Shown here: positions 55,024 to 63,053 of the stretch, one piece after another
How positions within the stretch are numbered: the first letter of the stretch is position 1
Layout: each line of letters starts with the position of its first letter
Source of the DNA: Sulfitobacter sp. 20_GPM-1509m
Lineage (GTDB): Bacteria > Pseudomonadota > Alphaproteobacteria > Rhodobacterales > Rhodobacteraceae
DNA length: 64,000 nt
Assembly: GCF_000620505.1 (NCBI RefSeq)
Contig: NZ_JIBC01000008.1
Location: forward strand, 310,001 to 374,000
Direction of reading: 5' to 3'
Notes under the pieces: model-generated
Database searches by the model: none
What the model was told of the DNA's origin: nothing
Seen by the model: the letters and a program-made list of their open reading frames with translations, nothing else
Program-made: the position numbers and the translations under genes

Positions 55024-55451
55024 ACTGCGCTTGCCGTTTGTTTGGATCAAGTCAACGGCCCGGTCTCTCGGTACTTTGCGGATGGAGCATATGACGGGGG
55101 CCCAAGGTCTGACCCGCTGGCCGCTCGGTTTGGATCGACGGTCGAAGTCATGATCCCACCACCGAAAAACGCAGCCTTCAGTCCAAATGCGCTGCTATAT
55201 CCAACTGTTCGTGATCGCCATATTGCCAACATCTCAGCACGTGGGCGGATGGCTTGGCAGAAGAAATCAGGCTACCTCATGCACGCTCCGCATGCACTGC
55301 CGGGCAATGCATGGGTCGGTGGAAGACCGTCGTCGGGCCGAAGCTAAAGGCTCGAGGCTTCGAAAACCAGAAATCTGAGCCTAAAATTGGCGTCGGCATT
55401 CTTAACCGAATGACCCGGCTTGGCCGCCCCATTTTTGAACGCAGCGCCTGA
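55024..55451 (+). pseudogene. IS5-family transposase fragment, frameshifted
   Basis: The 3' part of an IS5-type transposase. One frame (55042-55275) reads YFADGAYDGGP, VEVMIPPPKNAAFS and RMAWQKKSGY, covering a catalytic Asp region. After a frameshift near 55275 another frame (to 55451) continues with GRWKTVVGPKLKARGFENQK and GILNRMTRLGRPIFER, the normal C-terminus. The 5' half is missing. It is a different lineage from the intact IS5 element at 40.6 kb. Confidence 0.75.
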
Positions 55452-55595
55452 AATCCGTCTCGGGTTGGGCGCGTTCCGAGCTATCGACGATATGTGCAAC
55501 AAGGCTATGGCCGTTGCCTTCTTTATGCGCGCCGCAGGTTGATCTTTTGTCAAGCCGATGAAACTCTCGGCAAAAACTGATGTTGAGGCGTCGCG
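55452..55595. other. Short intergenic region upstream of the HPP gene
   Basis: No gene or strong structure was seen in these 144 bp. They should hold the promoter of the HPP/CBS gene; GAGGCG at 55585-55590 is its likely ribosome site. Confidence 0.3.
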
Positions 55596-56747
55596 TTGTA
55601 CTTTCTGAAATCATTCGGCCCGGCGGTGGCCCGTGTTCCAACCAGGGAGGCGCTGCGCGCGGGGCTCGGCGCACTGATTGGATTGGCGCTAACCGGATTG
55701 TTCCTGCTGTCGCCCACCGTAGATATGGATCTCGGTCTCTACCTGGTCGCACCCTTCGGGGCGTCCTCAGTTCTGCTCTTCGCTGTTCCGAACAGCCCCT
55801 TGGCACAGCCGTGGTCTGCAATTGTTGGCAATACTGTCGCAGCCCTTGTCGGGGTCGCAGTCTGCTTTCTCGTGGCGGACCCCGCCTTGCGCATCGCGCT
55901 CGCTGTCGGACTCGCCATCACGGCTACCATCCTGTGCCGCGCGGTCCATCCGCCGGCTGGTGCTGTGGCCATGACCGCGGCCATGTCCCCGGATGCCATC
56001 GCGCATCTGGGGTTCTGGTTTGCCCTGACGCCGATCGCGGTTGGAACGATTTCGCTGGTGCTGCTGGCGGCCCTCTATGCGCGCCTGACGGGGCGCCGCT
56101 ATCCGCTTCGGCAGTTCGATGATCCCAGTACGCATGGGACAGAAGATCGCAATCCGACCGAGCGTCTCGGTCTCTCGGAAGAGGAACTAACTGGGATTCT
56201 TGAACGCTATCGCCAGTCGTTTAACCTCGGCGTCGAGGACTTGGCCCGGCTGATCGGGGCCGCCGAGCTACAGGCCGCGGCACAGTCTTCAGGCCCGCTA
56301 TCCGCGCAAGACATCATGTCGCGGGGCCTCGTCACAGTCTCCCCTGAGACTCCGCTCGGTGAAATCGCAGACTTGTTCCGGCAGCATCGTTTCACATCCC
56401 TGCCGGTCGTTGGCGTAGATCAAACCTTCTTGGGCGTGATCTTTCAGATGCACCTTATCAGCCAAGCCCGAGATGATGCCTTGCGCCTTGATCGTGGCTT
56501 TCAGGCAGCGTTCCGCAGGTTATTGGATCGGGACCGGGAAGAACCGATGACTGCCGCTGACATCATGAGCGTCGTCGGCCCCCGCGCCACCGGCTACACC
56601 CCGATCGGGGCCTTGCTGCCGATGATGGCCGAGGGAGATACAGATGCCGTCCCGGTCCTCGAATACGGCAAGATCGTGGGTATCGTCACACGGACTGACC
56701 TCATTGCGGCGCTGTCCCGCAGCGCTGCTCGCATCGGGTCCGCCTGA
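55596..56747 (+). CDS. HPP-family membrane protein with tandem CBS domains
   Basis: A 383-residue protein, probably starting at a TTG preceded by GAGGCG. Residues 1-165 form the HPP domain with four to five helices and the naming motif in RAVHPPAGAVAMTAAM. A linker with SEEELTGILERYRQSFNLG leads to two CBS domains (about 240-300, AQDIMSRGLVTVSPETPLGEIADLF, and 310-375, AADIMSVVG...GIVTRTDLIAAL). HPP proteins in cyanobacteria and plants have been linked to nitrite transport; CBS pairs sense adenylates. Function here is inferred. It is bounded by IS debris on both sides. Confidence 0.85.
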   Translation: MYFLKSFGPAVARVPTREALRAGLGALIGLALTGLFLLSPTVDMDLGLYLVAPFGASSVLLFAVPNSPLAQPWSAIVGNTVAALVGVAVCFLVADPALRIALAVGLAITATILCRAVHPPAGAVAMTAAMSPDAIAHLGFWFALTPIAVGTISLVLLAALYARLTGRRYPLRQFDDPSTHGTEDRNPTERLGLSEEELTGILERYRQSFNLGVEDLARLIGAAELQAAAQSSGPLSAQDIMSRGLVTVSPETPLGEIADLFRQHRFTSLPVVGVDQTFLGVIFQMHLISQARDDALRLDRGFQAAFRRLLDRDREEPMTAADIMSVVGPRATGYTPIGALLPMMAEGDTDAVPVLEYGKIVGIVTRTDLIAALSRSAARIGSA

Positions 56748-56780
56748 ACGCCTTGCCCCGATAACAGATGCGGCGAAATT

Positions 56781-57139
56781 TCAGCGCCCATCCGGACAGT
56801 ATCCACAAGCCTGGGGGTCGCACCGCTTCTGGATGGGGCTCGGGTACCTCCCCATAGCCTTTCGCCCCGTGCCGGTCAGAATGAGATCGAGAGGCATACC
56901 AAGGCGTTGCGGGTAGATGGTCGCGAGTCTCGCGCCCTCGAAACCGATGCCGATGACAATGTGTTTCGCGTTCTGCGCGGCGAATGTTCGATCGAAATAG
57001 CCCCCGCCATATTCGAAGCGATAGCTTTCTGCGGGCCACCCGACGAACGGCGCAAGCGCGATGTCAGGTGTGACCTGGGGCAGGACGGAATCAAGCCATT
57101 CGCAGCGTAACATGCGGTTTTCGAGCGTCCAGCGAGGAC
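56781..57139 (-). pseudogene. 5-formyltetrahydrofolate cyclo-ligase, C-terminal remnant
   Basis: About 119 codons of the C-terminal half of the folate-salvage enzyme that makes 5,10-methenyl-THF from 5-formyl-THF with ATP. The signature YGGGYFDRTFA and the downstream PLDLILTG segment are visible. An internal ATG at 57113 exists, but the reading frame continues upstream to 57139, where the inverted repeat of an IS6 remnant begins, so the N-terminal half is lost. It converges on the HPP gene. Confidence 0.72.
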
Positions 57140-57860
57140 GGGTGTTGTCACATTAGCGGGCCTGAGGTTGCTGCTTTATTGATTTAGGCTTAAGCGACGC
57201 AGATGAAGAAAATCAGTTACAAATGCCGTCGGTTTCCGCTCCAGATCATTCCTCATGTAGTCTGGTTCAACGCCCATTTAAGCTTGAGCCTGTGCGAGGT
57301 CTAGGAGAGATGCTGGGACGTGGCATATACACTTCATATTAGACGTTGTGGCGCCGGATCGTTAAATTCCGGCCGTTGATCACCCAGGTTCTTCGGTAAC
57401 TGCAGCCGCGTCCCAGCGATATTTGGTAGCTCGACGAAGTCATCGTGAAGATCGCGAGCCGCTCATACTGGCTGTTGCGTGCCGTCGACCAACACGGCGT
57501 TGTTCCTGAAAGAATCTTGCGATCGAGGTGAGACACGCGCGCGGTGAAGCGCTTTTGGTCAAGCTGATGAAACGTTGGGGCTCTGTGCCCGAAAGGATCA
57601 TTACAGACACATTGCGGTCCTACGACGCCGCCAAGCACAAGGTCGCGCCTAGTCTTGATCATTGGTTACACAAAGGACTCAACAACCGGGCGGAGAACAG
57701 CATCTACACTTTCAGGAAATGAGAGCGAGTAATGCAAGGCTTCCGAACGCCGGTTGGTTTGCGGCGCTTCGTCTCCATGCTGTCCGCAAGCCAAAATTCC
57801 TTCCCGTCCCCGTCCGCCACCGTATCGCTCTTACCATACGCTGCCTTCAACTTTGGAGAA
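57140..57860 (+). mobile_element. Decayed IS6-family element
   Basis: The left inverted repeat GGGTGTTGTCACATTA (57140-57155) matches the intact IS6 element at 37692 in all but one base. The body aligns with it but has stops and frameshifts, and the right inverted repeat was not found. Its insertion or a deletion beside it removed the start of the folate cyclo-ligase gene. Confidence 0.8.
57203..57850 (+). pseudogene. IS6-family transposase pseudogene
   Basis: Broken relative of the 235-residue transposase at 37748. The first frame reads KKISYKCRRFPLQIIPHVVW and stops early at 57303; later pieces appear in other frames, including LLVKLMKRWGSVPERIITDTLRSY and GLNNRAENSIYTF with the catalytic Asp and Glu. 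Several stops and frameshifts show long decay. Confidence 0.85.
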
Positions 57861-57976
57861 GATGTTGTTTATGATCAAAAATAGCAAATTTCTTTGGGCC
57901 GGGCGGGTGTTCTAGCAACAAGGTTCTCAGCAAATGCGGGTGGCCGCATACCATCGGCTACTCATTGCGATACCGA

Positions 57977-57998
57977 GCGGATCCCATCAGGAATCCGC
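57977..57998 (-). terminator. Hairpin downstream of the second TonB receptor
   Basis: Arms GCGGATCCC and GGAATCCGC pair in 8 of 9 positions with a 4-nt loop, 16 bp past the receptor stop on the minus strand. There is no T-run, so it is a weak terminator candidate. The rest of 57861-58013 shows no gene. Confidence 0.35.
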
Positions 57999-58013
57999 CC
58001 ACATCTTCAGAGA

Positions 58014-60092
58014 TTACCAGCTGTGGTTCAGCTTGGCCTGAATTTCGCGGCCCGGGCTGTAGAAATCGGCGTAAAACCCGCCAAAAGCCACGTGCTTTTC
58101 ATTCAACAGGTTCTTTATGTTGACCGAAACTGATGTCTGCTCGGTCAACTGGTAGGACGCGGCAGCATCCACGACAAAGAAGCTGCCGGAATGGCCTGCT
58201 GTGTTCGCGTCGTCGTAAAAATAACCGTCGCTGAACCGCCCGCCCAGCCCGACGGTCAGATCGCCACGGCCAAGGTTTTCCCACGTGTGGTTGATCCAGA
58301 TCGAAGCGATATGATTGGGCACGCGCGCGGGCATGTTGCCAACGTTGCCACTGGTTCCGTTTTCGACAATTTCAGCGTCCAGATAGCTGTAGGCGGCGAC
58401 AATCTCGAACGCGCCCAATTCAGCCTTGGCTTCTAAGTCTAGCCCGCGCACCCGCACCTCGCCGATGGGTTCCGGCTGGTTGGTGATCGGGTTGGTGCGG
58501 GTGATATTGGTTTTCGACAGGTCATAGATCGACGCCGAGAACAGCGCATTCGTGCCCTCGGGTCGCCATTTCGCGCCCAACTCGAACTGTTCGCCGGATT
58601 CGGGCACCACGCCCAGACCGGCCGGTATTGCCGACTGCGCATAGCTGCCGAACAGTGACAGGTTTGGGTTCAACTTGTAGGTCAGGCCGAAGCGGCCTGT
58701 TGTTTCGCTAATGTCACCCTGTTCGATGGTGCTGGCCATGTTGTTGGTCTGTGTAATTTCGATCCAGTCGTGCCGCAGGCCGAACGACGCAATGACGCGG
58801 TCTTGCCAATCCAGATCTTGTTGCAGGAAGATCGCTGTGCCATCCGTTTTGGTTTCTGTGTCGGCGATCTGCGGAACACTGACGGGCCGACCGGTATAGA
58901 TCGGGTTGTTCACATCCATCGAGGGGGCAGGTCCAAAAAACCGCATGTTCGTCTCATCCGAACTGGACAGTTCGACGCCGACCAATGTGGTGCTGACCGC
59001 TCCGCCGATCTGGGTGCTGTAGGTCAGATGTGCATCGGCGATAAAGTTTTCGCCGGTGCTTTCGCTGGCAAAGAATGCGCGGTTGACCGTAGTGCCGCTG
59101 GACCCCGAGACATAGGCATAGCCGAAATCGCTATAGGCATCGCTATACCGCAGGGTGCTGCCAAAGCTGAAACCGTTGCCGAAATCATGTGTGGCCTTGA
59201 TCGTGGCGGTGGTGCGGTCGGTGGTGCGATAGTTGTAATCCGGCTCGCCAAAAAAGGTGTCGCTGCGGTCAAAGTCATACCCCACAGGAAAGCCGCCGCT
59301 GCCCGGCACATCGTCGCGATTGAGGTCGTCCAGGATAAAGGTCAGCTCGGTTCGGTCTGTCGGGCGCCAGCTGATTCCGAACATGGCAAAGGTTTCGTCG
59401 TTCTGCGAATGCGGGTATTCTCGTTCGCCGTCACGGACAAGGCCGGTAAAGCGGTAGGACAACGTGCCTTCGGGGTTCAGGGTGTCCCCGAAATCCACTC
59501 CCACTTCTGCGGTTCCGAACGAGCCGACAGAGGTATAGGCACTGCCGAACCGTTCACCGCGCGGTGTCTTGGTGACATAGTTCACCGATCCGCCAGGGTC
59601 CGAGACCCCAAAGGTGGCCGAATTCGCGCCTTTGAACACTTCGATCCGCTCAAATGCAAACGGCTCTTCACGGATGCCACCAAAGTTCGCACCCAGTTGC
59701 AGGCCGTCACGATAGGTATAGGCCTCGAAACCTCGGATCGAGAAATAGTCGAACCGGTCGTCCGCGCCATAGCTGTCCGTGACCGCACCTGCAGTATAGT
59801 TCAGGACCTCTTCGATCGAGGTGGCGTTGCGCTGTTCGATTTCCTTGCTGGTGATCACCGATACCGATGCAGGGATGTTCAACACGTCACCTTTTATCTT
59901 CCCTCCGGCGCTCAGTTCGCTCGCCACAACGGTTTCGGAGTCGTCGCCGCCTGTGGCTTCCAGAACCAAATCAGGCAATTGCACAGTCTCCTGCGCCAAC
60001 GCCGCGCAAGGCAGCAGGGCAGTGCAACACAAGAGCGCAGGTTTCAGAGGGCTGGAACGCAAACGGGGCGGGGCAAAGGCAAGTGGCGACAC
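58014..60092 (-). CDS. TonB-dependent siderophore receptor (FhuA/FpvA type)
   Basis: A 692-residue outer-membrane receptor with a GTG start preceded by GGAG and a signal peptide ending near PCAALAQ. The plug contains VLNIPASVSVITSKEIEQR, SIEEVLNYTAGAVTDSYG and the RIEVFKGANSATFG and GGSVNYVTK segments, the standard set of the hydroxamate/mixed siderophore subclass. The barrel ends with EIQAKLNHSW and its terminal aromatic residue. It lies 89 bp downstream of the siderophore ABC genes on the same strand and has its own possible promoter. Confidence 0.93.
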   Translation of the reverse strand: MSPLAFAPPRLRSSPLKPALLCCTALLPCAALAQETVQLPDLVLEATGGDDSETVVASELSAGGKIKGDVLNIPASVSVITSKEIEQRNATSIEEVLNYTAGAVTDSYGADDRFDYFSIRGFEAYTYRDGLQLGANFGGIREEPFAFERIEVFKGANSATFGVSDPGGSVNYVTKTPRGERFGSAYTSVGSFGTAEVGVDFGDTLNPEGTLSYRFTGLVRDGEREYPHSQNDETFAMFGISWRPTDRTELTFILDDLNRDDVPGSGGFPVGYDFDRSDTFFGEPDYNYRTTDRTTATIKATHDFGNGFSFGSTLRYSDAYSDFGYAYVSGSSGTTVNRAFFASESTGENFIADAHLTYSTQIGGAVSTTLVGVELSSSDETNMRFFGPAPSMDVNNPIYTGRPVSVPQIADTETKTDGTAIFLQQDLDWQDRVIASFGLRHDWIEITQTNNMASTIEQGDISETTGRFGLTYKLNPNLSLFGSYAQSAIPAGLGVVPESGEQFELGAKWRPEGTNALFSASIYDLSKTNITRTNPITNQPEPIGEVRVRGLDLEAKAELGAFEIVAAYSYLDAEIVENGTSGNVGNMPARVPNHIASIWINHTWENLGRGDLTVGLGGRFSDGYFYDDANTAGHSGSFFVVDAAASYQLTEQTSVSVNIKNLLNEKHVAFGGFYADFYSPGREIQAKLNHSW

Positions 60093-60163
60093 AAGATTCT
60101 CCGATAGTTTAGTGATTTTGTCGGGAATCAGTTATCATGCCCTTTGAGAGCCTGCGACATATA

Positions 60164-60178
60164 ACTTAGTATTTAAGT
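60164..60178. promoter_or_regulatory. Inverted repeat upstream of the second TonB receptor
   Basis: ACTTA-GTATT-TAAGT, with AT-rich flanks (TATA on both sides), lies 72 bp upstream of the receptor start. It may be an iron-regulator site or part of a promoter; it matches no consensus I can name with confidence. Confidence 0.3.
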
Positions 60179-60181
60179 ATA

Positions 60182-61012
60182 CTATTTTGAGGGCTGTGTT
60201 TCCTGCCTGACACTGCCGCTTTTGTGACGGCCGATGGGCACCATCGTGGGTGTGCCCGATACCGGGTCGATTGCGATGCGACAATCAAGTCCGAAGACTG
60301 TTTTCACCGTCGCCTCGGTCAGCACATCAGCGGGTGTGCCTTGACAGTGAATGCCGCCTTGGGCCACGGCAATCAAATGATCGGCATAGCGCACTGCAAG
60401 GTTCAGATCGTGCAGCACCATGACAACGGTTGTCCCGCGCGACAGGTTCATGTCGACCAGCAAATCCAGCACGTCGATCTGGTGCGCCACGTCCAGAAAG
60501 GTCGTAGGTTCGTCTAACAGCAGCAGGTCAGTCTGTTGAGCCAAGGTCATTGCAATCCAGGCACGCTGTCTTTGGCCTCCCGACAGCGTGTCCAGATCAC
60601 GCTCGGCCAACCCCGCGATCCCAGTGGCAGTCAGCGCATCGGTCACGGCGCGGTCGTCCGCAGCATTCCAACGTGAGAACAACCCGTGATGGGGATGTCG
60701 TCCGCGTCCCACAAGGTCGACGACGGTAATACCTTCGGGCGCGATGGGGGATTGTGGCAATAGCCCCATGATCCGGGCTACTGCATTCGACGGCATGTCA
60801 TGGATCACATTGCCATCCAACAGCACCGAGCCACCCTTGGGTTTCAGAATGCGTGCCAATGTGCGCAGCAACGTTGATTTCCCCGATGCGTTACCACCGA
60901 CAATCGCCGTGATGCGGCCCGCGGGCACCTCGAGCGAGATGTCTTTCAGGATCACACGGGCATCATAACCCGCCGACAGATCCTGTGTCCGCAATTGACG
61001 TGCCATGGTCAT
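60182..61012 (-). CDS. Ferric siderophore ABC ATP-binding protein (FecE/FhuC-like)
   Basis: A 276-residue ATPase. The ATG at 61012 overlaps the permease stop by 4 bp; a frame opening at 61183 would lie within the permease gene. Walker A is GGNASGKST, the Q-loop is LLPQSPIAPEG, the signature LSGGQRQRAWIAM and Walker B DLLLLDEPTTFLD, with H-loop VMVLHDLNLAVRYADHL. The GRHPHHGLFSRW stretch is typical of the FecE/FepC group. Confidence 0.93.
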   Translation of the reverse strand: MTMARQLRTQDLSAGYDARVILKDISLEVPAGRITAIVGGNASGKSTLLRTLARILKPKGGSVLLDGNVIHDMPSNAVARIMGLLPQSPIAPEGITVVDLVGRGRHPHHGLFSRWNAADDRAVTDALTATGIAGLAERDLDTLSGGQRQRAWIAMTLAQQTDLLLLDEPTTFLDVAHQIDVLDLLVDMNLSRGTTVVMVLHDLNLAVRYADHLIAVAQGGIHCQGTPADVLTEATVKTVFGLDCRIAIDPVSGTPTMVPIGRHKSGSVRQETQPSK

Positions 61013-62055
61013 AGTGTTCCTCCGTTTCGGTTCGCCCTGAGAATTAACAACAGCAGAAACGGCGCACCGATGGCGCCTGTGACCACGCCGACAGGCAGGC
61101 GGGCAGGCAGCAGGAACTGGCCTGCATAGTCGCCTGCTAGCACCAGCACGGCCCCAGTCATGCCCGCCGCAGGCAGAATGCAACGGCCGCCCCCGGTCAG
61201 ACGCGCGGCGATCGGACCGGACAGAAAGGCGACAAAGGCCACGGGTCCAGCTGCCGATGTGGCAAAGGCCACCAGCCCGACAGCGGCCAGCGTCACGCGA
61301 AACCGCGTGGCATCGCTCCGCACCCCCAGTGCGCGCGCCGCATCATCGCCCAGCCGCAGCAGGTCAAGATCACGCGCAGACAACGCCAACAGCCCGCCAA
61401 AGACCACCAACGCCGCGACCACTGGCCAGACCTGCACCAGCTGCGCGCCGTTCACGCTGCCCGTCAACCAGCGCATTGCCTCGGCGCGGTCCCATGCAGG
61501 CGCATCCAGCAGGAGGTAGGAGGTCACGCTGTTCAGCATTGCCGAGACGCCGATCCCGACAAGGATCAGCCGCGCCCCGGCAGCCCCGCGTCCTGAGGAC
61601 AGGCCCCAGATCAGCGTGGCAATGCCCAGCCCCGCGCCGACAGCCACGGCAGAGACCGCCCAACCTTCGAGCGACAGGACGACAATGGCAAACACCGCCG
61701 CCGCTCCTGCTCCGGCGCTGATGCCGATGATGTCGGGGCTCGCCAGCGGATTACGCAACATCACCTGGAACGCAGCCCCGCCAAGACCGAAGCACAGCCC
61801 GACCACAAGCGACATCAACACACGCGGCAGACGCAGGTCGTTCACCACGAAATCCGCACCACCCGCGTCCGCGCCGGTCAATGCCGTCAGCACGTGCGCG
61901 GGGGGCAAGCAGCCCTGACCACAGCTTAGCGTCAGTGCGATCAGCCCCACAAGGCAAAGCCCAAGCATGCTCAGCGCCATCACAGCGCGGCGGGTGCCGC
62001 GGTTGCGGGCATGGGCTGCGGGGGCAGCTGCCTGTGTGTCGATGATCAAGGTCAC
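61009..62055 (-). CDS. Ferric siderophore ABC permease (FecD-like)
   Basis: A 348-residue FecCD-family permease with about nine helices. Markers are LRLPRVLMSLVVGLCFGLGGAAFQ (of which GLGGAAFQ is typical), RNPLASPDIIGISAGAG and the coupling loop GPVAFVAFLSGPIAARL. It overlaps both neighbours by 4 bp in the order permease, permease, ATPase. Confidence 0.93.
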   Translation of the reverse strand: MTLIIDTQAAAPAAHARNRGTRRAVMALSMLGLCLVGLIALTLSCGQGCLPPAHVLTALTGADAGGADFVVNDLRLPRVLMSLVVGLCFGLGGAAFQVMLRNPLASPDIIGISAGAGAAAVFAIVVLSLEGWAVSAVAVGAGLGIATLIWGLSSGRGAAGARLILVGIGVSAMLNSVTSYLLLDAPAWDRAEAMRWLTGSVNGAQLVQVWPVVAALVVFGGLLALSARDLDLLRLGDDAARALGVRSDATRFRVTLAAVGLVAFATSAAGPVAFVAFLSGPIAARLTGGGRCILPAAGMTGAVLVLAGDYAGQFLLPARLPVGVVTGAIGAPFLLLLILRANRNGGTL

Positions 62056-63053
62056 AGGCCGCGCATTCTTTGACGGCGGACCGTCCAGATAAAGAAGGGC
62101 GCGCCGACAAAGGCGGTGACAATGCCCACATCCAGTTCATTGGGACGTGCAATCACGCGACCTAGAACATCAGCGCTCCCCAAAAGAACCGCGCCACCGA
62201 TGGCGCTGAGCGGCAGCAAAACGCGGTGATCGATGCCAGCGAACATGCGCACGGCATGGGGTACGACCAGCCCGACAAATCCGATGGGCCCGCACAGCGC
62301 AGTTGCTGCACCACATAAGAGGATCGCACCCGCCGCCGACATGATCCGTCCCGCCGCCACGTTCTGCCCCAGACCTGCGGCCAGGTCTTCGCCAAGGGCC
62401 AGCGCGTTCAGAACCCGAGCTGCCGCCAGGCTGAGCAAAAGGCCCGCGACCAGGAACGGCAGCGCGGGCAACAACGTGTCAAAACTGGCGCCGCCCACAC
62501 CGCCGACCTGCCAGGCCTGTACGCTGCCCGCTATGTCATTGCGTGGCAAAACCAGCGCGACAACAAAGGCCGACGCCGCAATTGAGGTTGCAGTACCCGC
62601 CAATGTCAGCTTGAGCGGAGTCGCACCGCCCTGACCTGTCGATCCGATGGCATAGACAAAGGCTGCCGCACAGCCCGCGCCTGCCACGCCCAGCCACATA
62701 AAAGCAGCGGCGCCGCTGATATCGAACCACGCAATCCCCACCACGACGAACAGGGCAGCCCCGGCATTCACGCCCAGAATGCCCGGGTCGGCCAGCGGAT
62801 TGCGGGTGATGCCCTGCATCACGGCACCTGCGACCCCCAAAGCTGCTCCTGCCAGCAACGCCAGTGCTGTACGCGGCATCCGAACCGCGACCGCAGCGGT
62901 GCCGATACTGTCGACGTGGCCGGTGAGCCCGGCCCAGATTTCAGCCCAGGCCACGGGCCGCGTACCGACAGCCAGCGACGCGCCCGCAGTCAACACAAGG
63001 AGCATCAGGGCCATCGTGCCTTTCAGGGCATTGTGACGGTGGGCCAGACTCAT
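62052..63053 (-). CDS. Ferric siderophore ABC permease (FecC-like)
   Basis: A 333-residue permease that pairs with the FecD-like protein. Family motifs are VRMPRTALALLAGAALGVAGAVMQ (core GVAGAVMQ), RNPLADPGILGVNAGAA and GPIGFVGLVVPHAVRM, followed by IARPNELDVGIVTAFVGAPFF near the end. It overlaps the binding-protein gene and the next permease gene by 4 bp each. Confidence 0.93.
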   Translation of the reverse strand: MSLAHRHNALKGTMALMLLVLTAGASLAVGTRPVAWAEIWAGLTGHVDSIGTAAVAVRMPRTALALLAGAALGVAGAVMQGITRNPLADPGILGVNAGAALFVVVGIAWFDISGAAAFMWLGVAGAGCAAAFVYAIGSTGQGGATPLKLTLAGTATSIAASAFVVALVLPRNDIAGSVQAWQVGGVGGASFDTLLPALPFLVAGLLLSLAAARVLNALALGEDLAAGLGQNVAAGRIMSAAGAILLCGAATALCGPIGFVGLVVPHAVRMFAGIDHRVLLPLSAIGGAVLLGSADVLGRVIARPNELDVGIVTAFVGAPFFIWTVRRQRMRGL

